From Phyto melanocephala (Eukaryota; Arthropoda; Insecta; Diptera; Rhinophoridae), in contig OW799236.1 in NCBI GenBank assembly GCA_941918925.1, positions 66,736,685 through 66,800,684 of the forward strand: 64,000 nucleotides of DNA, read 5' to 3'. Positions 1 through 10,452 of the stretch are shown here, one piece after another. The translations under genes were made by a program, and so were the position numbers. The notes beneath the pieces are model-generated. The model saw only the letters and a program-made list of their open reading frames with translations, did no database searches and was not told where the DNA came from. Numbering within the stretch: the first letter of the stretch is position 1; each line of letters begins with the position of its first letter.

Positions 1-1029
1 ACAAATCTGTTGCAGTTTACTACGCTTGTAAATCGTGGTTTTATTGAACAAAAGCAAACTAATGTTATTTACACCGACTTCAGCAAAGTTAACCATAAAA
101 TTCAAATAAAATAAAAATTTGATGTAAAGGGATTTACACAGAATAGAATGGAAAACAAAATGTTCGTTTTAAAAACATTATCTCTAAACCAATAGCCGTT
201 CTTTCTGGGGTTCCTCAGGGAAGTCATCTTGGTCCATTGCGGTTTTCCTTATTTATTAATGATCTACCAAATACTGACGACGTAAAAATATTTCTAAGTT
301 ATAATAATTACGCCGATCACACCCTCTTACAAATGGTTATAGAAGCTTTTAATCTATGGTGTAGATTTAATTTAATTGAGCTGAATCCTGAAAAATGCAA
401 ATATATGTGTTTCTTTCGTAGATGTTATATTAAAGTTAATTATGTTTTAAATAGTTATACGTTAAATATACTGGAATCGGTCTCCGATCTTGGAATCTTA
501 TTAGATGCTAAACTAAATTTTATTCAGCATATCTATTTACAGATCCATATAAACCAAAACAATTGTATATTTCTCTTGTCAAGCCTATTCTTGAGTATGG
601 TTCAATAATTTGGGATTCAACTTTCAATGTTTACATTAATAGCATTGAATCTGTGCAAAATTGTTCCTGTTATTTTGTGATCGTGGCTTACAGTGGAATT
701 CGTTAAACCTGCCGCCTTATACTAGTAGACTTGCACTTGTAGGGCTGTCAACTTTAAAAAGTCGAATAACAAAGTTAAATTTTTAATTTTTTCTAAGTTT
801 AATAAAAGGATGTATATGCTCTGATTTCCTATTAGCGAATATCATTCTTAATGTACAATCTCGTTCTACACGTAATTTTTATCCGCTATCAGTCAAAGTT
901 TTCAAAACGAATCATACCAACTTCGATCCATTTTTAAAGATTTGTACCGAGTTCAAAAAACTTTATCAACATATTGATTTTTCCTTAAATGTTAATATTG
1001 TGAAATTTAAGATTATTTTTTTTTTATAA
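1..1029 (+). pseudogene. LINE ORF2 reverse transcriptase, broken
   Basis: This is the C-terminal half of a LINE ORF2 protein, which would copy its own RNA at a nicked target. The readable part covers the RT palm and thumb: FTDFSK-like motif, VPQGSxLGP-like motif, INDLP, the catalytic box, then LNPEKCK and the LGILLDAKL block, and finally EYGSIIWD in another frame. At least two frame changes are needed (between about 130 and 200, and near 535-560), and in-frame stops follow after 690. The catalytic box reads YADH instead of YADD, so the second catalytic Asp is lost. There is no sign that a functional protein could be made. Confidence 0.8.
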
Positions 1030-1113
1030 CTAATATTAAACAATTTGTATGTACTGCTTTATAGTCTATGAGGATCTAGAATCCATAGACTTAAATAAAA
1101 TAAAATAAAATAA
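1..1113 (+). mobile_element. Jockey/R1-type LINE, 5' end beyond window
   Basis: The window opens inside a non-LTR retrotransposon. Reverse-transcriptase signatures run in order (IYTDFSK at about 90, GVPQG at about 210, YADH at about 310, EYGSIIW at about 590), followed by a C-terminal region readable to a stop near 1029. The 3' end carries a tandem TAAAA-type tail at about 1092-1113, as is usual for Jockey/I-superfamily LINEs. The coding strand is plus. The start lies outside the window, so completeness and target site duplication cannot be judged. Clade assignment below superfamily level is uncertain. Confidence 0.85.
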
Positions 1114-1661
1114 GTCCTTTTCTTTGTTTGTTTTTATATTTCATCTTATCACTAGTTTTATCTGTTCTCGCCATCAGTTAGATAGTGATAAAAACAAATG
1201 TTTGTTTTAGAGTCTTAATTCGTTTGCACTATGTTATCATAATAAAATTTCTTTATATATATAAAAAAAAATTAAATAAAAGTGAACTCAAGTCAAAATA
1301 GAATTTAAATATAAACAGCTTAAAACAAAAAAATCCACACCATTTTACAGTTTAATATTTATTCATTATTCTATCTTAAGTTCAGTTAGTATCAGCTTAA
1401 TATTTTAATTTTCTTAAAATATAATTTAATTTAATTGTTTTAAAATTAAATATAATAATTCCTGAAAAGTGATATCATTGAGCCAGTAAAAAGAATTTAT
1501 ATTAGAATTAACAATACTATTAAACATACTTAGGAATTATCAAGATATCACCCGAATATACTTTTAATTTTGAATAAAACATTTTTTTTTTTGTTATTTT
1601 AAACAACAACTTAGATATGCAGTCTATATAACATGTGCTGTTTATACAATTAACAAACTAT
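1114..1661. other. AT-rich spacer, nothing recognised
   Basis: Very AT-rich sequence between the LINE tail and the hAT element. No reading frame longer than chance, no repeat boundary and no RNA gene was recognised. The last 8 bases (1654-1661) are the left target site duplication of the next element. Confidence 0.6.
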
Positions 1662-2810
1662 TAGGGTGATCGATTCAGTTTTACAACCGGTGGAAAACTC
1701 GGTTTTTTACTGTTTCAGCTAGCGGTTTTTTCTAAATGTTAATGTTTCGAATGTCAAATACACCGGTTTTTTACTCACAGAAGCCGGCTTTTTTCATTTT
1801 TAGTTTTATGTTCATTTATCTTTGCAACCAAACGTACCATACTATATTTGTTACTAAAAAAATTTCCAAAAATCAGAAAATTTATTAAATACTCTTCCAT
1901 AATATTGTAGGAAATTTATTTGCTGTTTTAAATGAAAAAATGGGGAAAAAATTAGGCTTAAATATTATTTGTTTTAAATGGAGATCAGGTATTTCATACA
2001 TTGTTGCGCTGATAATTTGCTGTTCAGTTAAGCTTTTTGACCAAGTTTTTGTACCTTGCAAAACTTTTTGATCTCATTTTCGAATTTCATAAAATTTTGC
2101 TTTTACGAAATCTAGTGACTTGTACTAAAGACTACCCGTAGCTTAACATATTTATCTCTGATAACATATGACTTGCCTGTAAAGTTAATGTTAGCAAAAG
2201 GTAACTTTGACTACCGTGATCAGTGAAGTGACTTTTTAATAATTTTCATTATTACAACCTCCTTGTAATTAAGTTTGTTTTTTAATATGGCAGTACCAAA
2301 GCAAATACCGATTACTTTTAACAAATTAATTTAGTTCTTTAAAATTGAAGTGGCAACAATGTAAATTTGTACATATTTTATTTAAAAAACGAAATAAATT
2401 TTTAATGATTTATTTACATATTATGCTTCATGTAGAAAAACAATGGCATTTTTATATTTATGAACCTAACCTTAAAAGTTATAGGTAATTGAAACATAAA
2501 ATTAAATTTTCTGTCAGTTTTAGGTAAAAAGTGTCTGCCTTTTAACATCTTTATTTTAAATAACGGCATTTTATAGTAATGCTATTGAATGTGTGTCGAC
2601 TTAAAATGCAATTAAACCTTGAAAAAACTAGTTTATAACTATATATGTATCTCTGTCATGGGTATAAGAAAAAATTATATATTATGTATTCAACCGGTTA
2701 ACCGGTTTTTTCTTTCTAAATTTTCAAAAAAGCAACCGGTTTTTTTAATTCTAAATTTCAAACTACTTGAAAAGCGGTTTCTTAAAAATGTCGAATAATC
2801 GATCACCCTA
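1662..2810. mobile_element. Non-autonomous hAT-like element, 1149 bp, 8-bp TSD
   Basis: The ends are perfect 14-bp terminal inverted repeats: TAGGGTGATCGATT at 1662-1675 and its reverse complement at 2797-2810. They are flanked by 8-bp direct repeats caaactat (1654-1661) and cacactat (2811-2818), which match at 7 of 8 positions. An 8-bp duplication is the hallmark of hAT transposition. Near both ends lie repeated copies of a CCGGTTTTTT/CGGTTTTTT motif (about 1685, 1700, 1722, 1762, 1785 on the left; about 2695, 2702, 2737, 2775 on the right), the kind of subterminal array bound by hAT transposases. No transposase remnant is readable, so the element would need an enzyme from elsewhere. Confidence 0.8.
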
Positions 2811-2818
2811 CACACTAT

Positions 2819-3313
2819 GCCTTCATATAGTAAATACGTTCTAAATAACATACTCAGATACACTTGCATTTGCTAATTCATACACACAAAAGTTGCACGC
2901 GCAACTACTCTGTAGATTAAGTAACTAGTATTTGGTAAGAATAAAAAAAGTTTCCGTTAACTTCAGACTAGCTACATATCTGTAATTTTTTTAAACATTA
3001 AACTATTGAGTTTAATATAAGGTTGTCGTAGGACCCCAACTTGTTCATTTGTATAATAAAAAATCTTGTATGCATTTTACGCAGCAATTTAATCATCAAG
3101 CGCTATTATATTATTCAAGCGTATGTTGGTTTTGAATTATACCGTTAAGATGTTTATAGAAATTTAATTTATAATCTACAACCATGTTGAGATCTTGTAG
3201 TCACAGTTTCAATAATAGCATTTAATGATAGTATTTGCACGAGAAATAATATTGATTCTATACCAAATATTAAAAGAAATGGCAAATAAGTTTGGATTTA
3301 AAAATGGTATTTT
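2819..3313. other. AT-rich spacer, nothing recognised
   Basis: AT-rich DNA between the hAT element and the DINE-like cluster. No coding frame, RNA gene or repeat end was recognised. Confidence 0.6.
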
Positions 3314-4057
3314 TATACCCTTCACACAGTGAACAAGTAAAAGCGCTATATTCGGCCGTGCCGAATCTTATATACCCTTCACAACGTGTAGTCATGCAAT
3401 AACAGTAAATTCACGTATGTATGTTTAAAAAACAAAAAAAAAAAAAAAAATTTAAAAAAAAAATTAAAAAAAAAAAATTATTATATACATATATAATATA
3501 TATAAAACAAAAAAAAAATAAAAAAAAATAAATTAAAAAAAAAATAATAATAAAAATATATATAATATATTAAATAAAAAATAAAAAAAAAAAAAAAAAA
3601 AAAAAATTTAAAAAAAAATTTTAAAAAAATTAAAAAAGAAATTTTTTTGGCTCAGCTGGGATTCGATGCCACGTTTTCCCTAACCAGTATACACGTTTGT
3701 ATGTATGTATGTTGTTGTTGTAATGTTGTTTTTGTGAAAAGAAAATCGAGGTGGTCGTGAGTTTTTGCTCATATCTCAGTTGTTTATGTACCGATGTTTC
3801 TGGTTTTCAAAACCGATCTACTCCCGAATATTTCTGATATTTTAATACCTTACCCGGGTCCAACCTATGTCGGGGGGCTTCAAAAAGTTGATTTCAACAT
3901 ACACACGGACAGACGGTCAGACGGATAGACGGACCGACTGACAGGGCTTAATCGACTTCCCTATTCATAAGCTTTCAGAAAATATATACTTTATGGGGTC
4001 GGAAATGAAAATTGTAGAAATTTCACACGGAATGACAATCCTATATATACCCTTTTT
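3314..4057 (-). mobile_element. DINE/Helentron-like non-autonomous element, copy A
   Basis: In element sense (minus strand) the 3' end carries a hairpin (ATTCGGC, 3-nt loop, GCCGAAT) followed by a TTACTTGTT-type terminus; here it appears reversed at 3333-3370. The other end has the mini-me-like core: GTCY-rich tract (about 3903-3945), CCGAC and a TA-rich stretch (about 3960-4010), then TATATACCC. The middle is a long A/T tract (about 3428-3640). It joins head-to-tail to copy B with a period of 743 bp. No protein is encoded; the recurring short frame over its right half is discussed under rejected items. Confidence 0.7.
3425..3642. repeat. Low-complexity A-rich tract inside copy A
   Basis: About 215 bp consisting almost only of A and T, mostly runs of 6-18 A broken by T or TT. 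Equivalent tracts occupy the same place in copies B (about 4165-4425), D (about 5385-5638) and, on the other strand, C (about 6155-6432). They are part of the mobile element, not independent microsatellites. Confidence 0.8.
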
Positions 4058-4852
4058 ATACCCTTCACACAGTGAACAAGTAAAAGCGCTATATTCGGCC
4101 GTGCCGAATCTTATATACCCTTCACAACGTGTAGTCATGCAATAACAGTAAATTCACGTATGTATGTTAAAAAAAACAAAAAAAAAAAAATAAAAAAAAA
4201 ATTTAAAAAAAAAAATTTAAAAAAAAAATTTAAAAAAAAAATTAAAAAAAAAAAATTATTATATACATATATAATATATATAAAACAAAAAAAAAATAAA
4301 AAAAAAATTAAAAAAAAAAAATAAAAAAAAATAATAATAAAAATATATATAATATATTAAATAAAAAATAAAAAAAAAATAAAAAAAAAATTAAAAAAAA
4401 AAATTTTAAAAAAATTTAAAAAAAAATTTTTTTGCCTCAGCTGGGATTCGATGCCACGTTTTCTCTAACCAGTATACACGTTTGTATGTATGTATGTTGT
4501 TGTTGTAATGTTGTTTTTATGAAAAGAAAATCGAGGTGGTCGTGGGTTTTTGCTCATATCTCAGTTGTTTATGTACCGATGTTTCTGATTTTCAATACCG
4601 ATCTACTCCCGAATATTTCTGATATTTTAATAACTTACCCGGGTCCAACCTATGTCGGGGGGCTTCAAAAAGTTGATTTCAACATACACACGGACAGACG
4701 GTCAGACGGACAGACGGTTAGGGCTTAATCGACTCCTCTATTCATAAGCTTTCAGAAAATATATACTTTATGGGGTCGGAAATGAAAATTGTAGAAATTT
4801 CACACGGAATGACAAACCTATATATACCCTTTTTCACTGTGTGAAGGGTATA
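4058..4852 (-). mobile_element. DINE/Helentron-like element, copy B
   Basis: Second copy in the same orientation as A and directly adjoining it. It has the reversed 3' hairpin at about 4095-4112, an A-rich middle, a short GTCY tract (about 4690-4715), the TA-rich core and a complete 5' terminus that reads on the plus strand as cactgtgtgaagggtata at 4835-4852. The next copy begins immediately in the opposite orientation, so the 3' half of B and the first part of C form an almost perfect inverted repeat. Confidence 0.7.
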
Positions 4853-5208
4853 AAAAGGGTATATATAGGTTTGTCATTCCGTGTGAAATTTCTACAATTT
4901 TGATTTCCGACCCCATAAAGTATATATTTTCTGAAAGCTTATGAATAGGGGAGTCGATTAAGCGCTGTCAGTCTGTCCGTCTGTCAGTCTGTCCGTCTGT
5001 CCGTCTGACCGTCTGTCCGTGTGTATGTTGAAATCAACTTTTTGAAGCCCCCCGACATCGCTTGGACCCGGGTGAGGTATTAAAATATCAAAAATATTCG
5101 GGAGTAGATCGCTATTGAAAATCAGAAACATCGGTACATAAACAACTGAGATATGAGCAAAAACCCACGACCACCTCGATTTTTTTTTCACAAAAGCAAC
5201 ATTACAAC
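4853..5208 (+). mobile_element. DINE/Helentron-like element, copy C, first part
   Basis: Plus-strand copy starting with aaaagggtatatatagg. It runs through the TA core and a long GTCY block (4967-5020) to a break in the sequence acattaca. The remainder resumes at 6081 after copy D, so D is inserted inside C. The first bases of C share their palindromic terminus with B. Confidence 0.7.
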
Positions 5209-6080
5209 AAGTAAGAGCGCTATATTCGGCCGTGCCGAATCTTATATACCCTTCACAACGTGTAGTCATGCAATAACAGTAGTTTGTATCACCATTCATC
5301 TCATATGAAATACGTACATACATATAAAAAATATACATACATAAAAAACATCCCATTGTAAAATTATAAATTTACGTATGTATGTTAAAAAAAAAAATAA
5401 AAAAAAATTAAAAAAAAAAATTTTAAAAAAAAATTTAAAAAAAAATTAAAAAAAAAATTTTAAAAAAGTAATTAAAATATATAAAATTAATATAAAACAA
5501 AAAAAAATAAAAAAAAAAAATTAAAAAAAAAATAATAAAAATATAAATAATATATTAAATAAAAAATAAAAAAAAAATAAAAAAAAAATTAAAAAAAAAA
5601 TTAAAAAAAAAATTTTTAAAATATAAAAAAAATTTTTTTTTGGCTCAGCTGGGATTCGATCCCACGTTTACTTTAGCCAATATACAAGTTTGTATGTATG
5701 TATGTTGTTGTTGTAATGTTGTTTTTGTGAAAAAAAAATCGAGGTGGTCGTGGGTTTTTGCTCATATCTCAGTTGTTTATGTACCGATGTTTCTGATTTT
5801 CAATAGCGATATACTCCCGAATATTTCTGATATTTTAATACCTCACCCGGGTCCGAGTGATGTCGGGGGGCTTCAAAAAGTTGATTTCAACATACACACG
5901 GACAGACGGTCAGACGGACAGACGGACAGACGGTCAGACGGACAGACTGACAGAGCTTAATCGACTTCCCTATTCATAAGCTTTCAGAAAATATATACTT
6001 TATGGGGTCGGAAATGAAAATTGTAGAAATTTCACACGGAATGACAAACCTATATATACCCTTTTTCACTGTGTGAAGGG
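5209..6080 (-). mobile_element. DINE/Helentron-like element, copy D, nested in C
   Basis: A complete minus-sense copy: acaagtaagagcg and the 3' hairpin at 5209-5245, A-rich middle, tRNA-like box motif at about 5641-5665, GTCY block (5899-5955), TA core and terminal gggtata at about 6080. Both junctions fit insertion between two A residues (T^T on the other strand) without target duplication, because joining acattaca to acaacaac restores the uninterrupted sequence seen in copies A, B and D themselves. It has a 60-bp block near 5281-5360 that A and B lack. Confidence 0.75.
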
Positions 6081-6612
6081 TATAACAACAACATACATAC
6101 ATACAAACCTGTATACTGGTTAGAGAAAACGTGGCATCGAATCCCAGCTGAGCCAAAAAAAATTTTTTTTTAATTTTTTTTTAATTTTTTTTTTTTATTT
6201 TTTTTTTATTTTTTTTTTTTTATTTTTTATTTAATATATTATTTATATTTTTATTATTATTTTTTTTTTTAATTTTTTTTTTTTTAATTTTTTTTTTATT
6301 TTTTTTTTGTTTTGTATATATTATATACATAATAATTTGTAAAAAAATTTTTTTTTTACAAATTTTTTTTTTTTTAAATTTTTTTTTTCTTAAAAATTTT
6401 TTTTTTTAATTTTTTTTTTTTTGTTTTTTTTAACATTCATACGTGAATTTATAATTTTACAATGGGACGTTTTTATATATGTATGTTTTTATATGTATGT
6501 ACGTATTTCATATGGGATGAATGGTGACACAAACTACTGTTATTGCATGACTACACGTTGTGAAGGGTATTTAAGATTCGGCACGGTCGAATATAGCGCT
6601 CTTACTTGTTTT
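6081..6612 (+). mobile_element. DINE/Helentron-like element, copy C, second part
   Basis: Continuation of copy C after the insertion of D: the tRNA-like box motif in reverse (about 6130-6155), a T-rich tract (6157-6432), the conserved segment with gaatggtgacacaaac, and the 3' end with the hairpin (aagattcggcacggtcgaa, one mismatch in the stem) and terminal cttacttgtttttt. Together with 4853-5208 it makes an element of about 890 bp. Confidence 0.75.
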
Positions 6613-7567
6613 TTTCTCTAAAATATTATTTCATCTTAGCTTTAAGAAAGCTGAAGGGAGGACAATGATTGGCTCAGGTCTTCAAGGGTAATAAGAATTT
6701 AGTACTACAAATGAAAGGTTTGAGGGAAATTATATTTTTAAATCTCAATTGCCCATAACTGAGGTAATGCGTATTTATATGCATAAAAATATGTGTGTGT
6801 AAAAATCCTTGATGTATATGAAAAAGATTTTGGTTATAAAATTCATATTCGGAAAATTTTTTAAACAATGTTTTTATATTTTATTGGCTTATATTTGTCT
6901 GAGCGGTTCTACATATATTCCGTACGTGATAATGCAAATGTATGTCTGTGTAAATGATTTTGTTTTTCACAATATCCCTTAAAGATGTGAAATATACAAA
7001 AAGGTTTGTCCCAATGGAGAAGGCTTTGCAAATGTATGTGATGGCAAGTTTAATTTGCACTGATATTAAACAAACTGTTAACAAGCATTTTATATGAGTT
7101 CATGAGCTTTTGTGAATGGAAAGCACATTCATGTACTTCAGTTATTTTATTTGTATTTGTATCGCATTCACATGATATTCTAGTTTAAATATTCGTATCT
7201 GTGTCACAATATGTATGCAGTTTGTGATTTTAAAAACGATTTTGAAATGTAAAGGATTGACTTGTTCTGCTTATGCTCTGTTTAAAATCGTTTATCACAA
7301 AAAATTAAGGCGGCAAAGAAACAATAAACATAATATTGGGATGATAATCGCAAATTAATTAATTATCCAAGCTATCTATGGCTGTTTTTATTTTAGCGCA
7401 TGTGTTGAATATTATGAAAAGTATTTATATATTGAACGTTATTTGGTATATTTTTACAATAACAATATTTTTATTTTTTTTAAGTGTTTATATTGTGGCT
7501 TTTATGTGTAAAGCAGAAAATAACTAAGAAAGACTTGATGAAATCGAAAAAAATACAAAATGTGGAA
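6613..7567. other. AT-rich spacer, nothing recognised
   Basis: No gene or repeat end recognised. Short open frames on the minus strand at 6674-6868 and 6881-7084 have no recognisable motif and the composition of their surroundings. Confidence 0.55.
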
Positions 7568-7622
7568 AAGGTAATAGTTCTATATTCGGCCGTGCCAAAT
7601 CAATATTCCCTTTACAAATATG
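7568..7622 (-). mobile_element. 3' end fragment of a DINE-like element
   Basis: A reversed 3' terminus: gtaatagttctatattcgg, then a decayed hairpin (ATTCGGC-CGTGCCAAAT) and an AATATTCCCTTTACAAA block matching the ttatatacccttcacaacg segment of other copies. The rest of the element is not recognisable to the right. Confidence 0.55.
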
Positions 7623-8299
7623 TAAGTAAGTAAAAATTAAAAAAATAAAATAAAAAATCGCACCAAATATCTACAACATTGATTAGACTTAATTGTAAAT
7701 TATAGCCCTATGATCATTGCGATTTTTGTAAGAAACCATTTTGTTGCATACACCAACTTGGATTTAAGTATTTTTACTACATATATTTTGGAGATAGAAA
7801 ATAATGTTTAAATGGATTTGATTAAAAATCATTATGCCTCTGACGTTACATATACCGTCATATGAAACCAACGTTAAATACACACTATTTCGGACGCCAT
7901 TTGTATTTTTGAGTTTTTTAAAAACAACTTTGCAATAAAAAATTTTATCAATTTAATTCAAATCTACATAATTTTTTTACACCATGGAAGGTAATTAGCA
8001 GATTATTGCGTAATAAAAGGAGAAAAGTTTATTATTTTTTTGCAGAACTAAACCATCAGTAAAACTAAAACTAATTTTAATATGAGTGTATTCTACAGGA
8101 AGTCTATATCATTATTCTAATGAAAATTATGGTTTTCTCACACAATTAAATAGTCACTTGGGTGTAAAAGAGCGTTCCGCAAGATGGGTGTCGTGTTTGT
8201 TCAAAAACTAAAATTCGGCCATGGATATTCATGCAATAATATTTTCCTTTATTTCTAATACATGCAGCTTTAAGTTTAAGTACTAAAAGTGGTAATTAT
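7623..8299. other. AT-rich spacer, possibly decayed repeat
   Basis: Contains single short phrases resembling the DINE-like family 2 vocabulary (aaaatggcg-type words) but no clear boundary. No coding region seen. Confidence 0.4.
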
Positions 8300-9019
8300 T
8301 TGTTCATTTAAATTTTTTATGAATTTTTACACCCTTCCTCTGTTTTCCCCATATTTTTACTACCAAAATTAAAATTTTTTAGCCATAGAGTAATTCCACT
8401 TTGGCACTATTTGTAGATATAATATGTTTCTATAGATATTCGTGACAAATTTTGGATAAAACGGGCTCTAATTGGTAAAGTTATAAGCCAAAAATGTTTT
8501 TTAAAAATATATATTCCAAAAATTTACAAACGAAAATCAATTTTTTCAGCTTGTAAACAGCCGAGAGAGTCAATATTGATATCATCTGAAGGACTAGTCA
8601 AGCGCAATGAAAGCACTACAAAATGGCGGACAGTAAATTTATATATGGGTCAAATCTGGTATTTTAAAATGTAACTTCTTGAGCCCCATCAATATTGGTA
8701 TCAAATGAAAGGGCTTGACCAGTACAATACAGTTAATTATTAAAAATGTAAAATCCAAGATGGCGTCTGAAACAAATTGGCGGAACAAATTTTTTAACCC
8801 CACCAATACGGGTATCAAATTAAAGGGCTTGACTAGTAAAATACAGTTAACTACGTAAAAATTCAAAATCAAGGATGGCGTCGGATATAATAAGGATAAA
8901 TGGAGTACATAACATGAAATATAGGTTAAGCTACGATGTGAGATTATACCTATGTATGTACATGATGGTGAAAGGTATTATCAGATTCGGCAAGGCCGAA
9001 TATAGCACTCTTACTTGTC
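8300..9019 (+). mobile_element. DINE-like element, family 2, with ~114-bp internal repeats
   Basis: Plus-sense element ending in a good 3' terminus: gattcggcaaggccgaat hairpin (about 8981-8998) and cttacttgt at 9011-9019. The left part (about 8345-8560) matches, in reverse, 36970-37230. Between them lie three diverged tandem units of about 114 bp (anchor ggtatcaaat-type at about 8578, 8697 and 8811), each with an agggcttgac..agt and a gatggcgtc phrase. The 5' end is missing or decayed. No protein is encoded. Confidence 0.65.
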
Positions 9020-9029
9020 TAAATTCAAA

Positions 9030-9362
9030 AGTTTTATTATTTTACAAAAAAAAAATTATTTTTGTACTTTCACTTTATCGGAAACAACATATAGTTGAGC
9101 ACGATCAATACTCCAAGTACGGCAGTTTTGTTTATTGCCATAAATATTCAAACAAAACTGAACCTTATCGCTAATCAAAATTCGCTTATAAAAATCAGGG
9201 TACTTATTTCGAACAATAACACTCTTTGTTCGGGCTTCAGTCTATTAATGTTGAAATGTCAAACCAAACTAAACATAAATCACTTAATGGCAGATAAAAT
9301 GGCTGCCAGGTAAAAAAGTGTTGCCAACTTAAAATTTTATACCTCTATAAAAACACCCGGTA
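9030..9362 (-). pseudogene. Tc1/mariner transposase relic
   Basis: On the minus strand, downstream of a gggtgttttt-type terminus at about 9347-9356, an LKPEQR-like N-terminal piece is followed, in another frame, by ISDKVQFCLN and GNKQNCRTW. These correspond to the conserved mariner segment around the first catalytic Asp (family pattern SDEAHF..NG..NKQN). Glu after the Asp is replaced by Lys. Everything between the N-terminal helix-turn-helix region and this block, and everything after it, has been lost. It abuts the 3' end of the family 2 element. Confidence 0.55.
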
Positions 9363-9785
9363 TTACTTTCTAATTATAAAATAAATATTTTCAAAAATAT
9401 TTGTTTTTCTTAACCTTAAATTTATTAAGGAATAGAACAAACTGAAAAAGTACAAAGTTGGAATCAAATAAAGCTGAAAAAGAACAAAGACTGAAATAAG
9501 ATATTAACACTAAAATAGAACCTTCGAAACATGTTAGAATTTTTCGACAGTTGACCAAGACTAAAGAAAACCTTTCACAGGGACTTTGGCTTTTATTATT
9601 CTGTAATGAGATAAGTTAACATGTACAAAAATCGCTTATAAAAATTATCTTCTCTATTCACTACTACTCTGCCGTTAAAGCTTTTTCTGCAATTTTTGTA
9701 TACATATGTTCACTTGTACTCTATGTTTTTATTATAGTATAATGTTTCTCTTTTTCATAGTTACACATGTACTAGGATCATATGA
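9363..9785. other. Spacer, nothing recognised
   Basis: AT-rich sequence with no frame, repeat boundary or RNA gene that I can support. Confidence 0.5.
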
Positions 9786-10451
9786 TAGAATTGCTATTTC
9801 TTGTGAAGTTACTACAATTTTTATTTCCGATCCAATAATTTATTTATTTTCTGAAAACTTGTGAATAGGGAAGTCGATTACGCATTTTTGTCTGTTCATC
9901 TGACCATCTATCCGTGTGTATGTTAAAATCAACTTCTTAAGGACCCCTGATATCGCCCAAACTCGCATAAGGTATCATAATATGAGAAATATTTGGGAGC
10001 AGATTGGCATTGGAAATCAGCATATTCTACTTGTCATTTTCTGAGATATAAGCCAATAAGCAAATATGGCTCTGTTTCTTCGCTTATTTTTACCACAGAA
10101 ATTTTCGAAACGTAGGAAAACTTATAGACACAGACGAGAGAGCCAATGTTGTGATGAAATGAAAGGGCTTTAGTATTGAAATACAGTTAGCTATGGAAAG
10201 AAAAAAGTCCAAGATATCGTCCTAGGTTTAATGTCGAATATAATACAAGTGAAATGTAGAAGATACGGCTTTGTCCCCTTTAAACCCAACAAACTTGTAT
10301 CAAACGAAATGTTCTTGACTAGTAAAATTTAATTAACTTTGTAAAAAATTCAAAATCAATCTCTAAAATCTAAGTTATGCTACATTGTTGGTCATTATAC
10401 TTTCGTAAATGATGGTAAAGTGTATTATCAGATTCGGCACTCCTACTTGTT
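9786..10451 (+). mobile_element. DINE-like element, family 2, decayed copy
   Basis: Plus-sense copy with a recognisable 5' core (tttccgatccaataattta, then gtgaatagggaagtcgatta, then a short GTCY tract at about 9888-9920), the gagatataagc phrase, two diverged internal repeat units (about 10150-10210 and 10285-10350), and a 3' end gattcggcac followed directly by tcctacttgtt at 10452. The right arm of the terminal hairpin has been deleted. Confidence 0.65.
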
Positions 10452-10452
10452 A

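Noticed and set aside
3421..3640. Poly-A runs as LINE or SINE tails
   Set aside because: They lie in the middle of complete DINE-like elements at a constant position and have no target duplication after them.
4967..5020. Short regularly spaced repeats (GTCTGTCC) resembling an array
   Set aside because: Units of 4 bp are microsatellite-like and part of the mini-me type core. There are no spacers, so this is not a CRISPR-type array, and such arrays do not occur in eukaryotic genomes.
4432..5960. Recurring frames of 98-132 codons with KSRWSWVFAHISVVYVP and DRRSDGQT in DINE-like copies (4432-4728, 5640-5960, 4958-5356 minus)
   Set aside because: The frame recurs because the DNA element recurs. 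Its end is a translation of the GTCY microsatellite, other copies have stops, and no known family matches.
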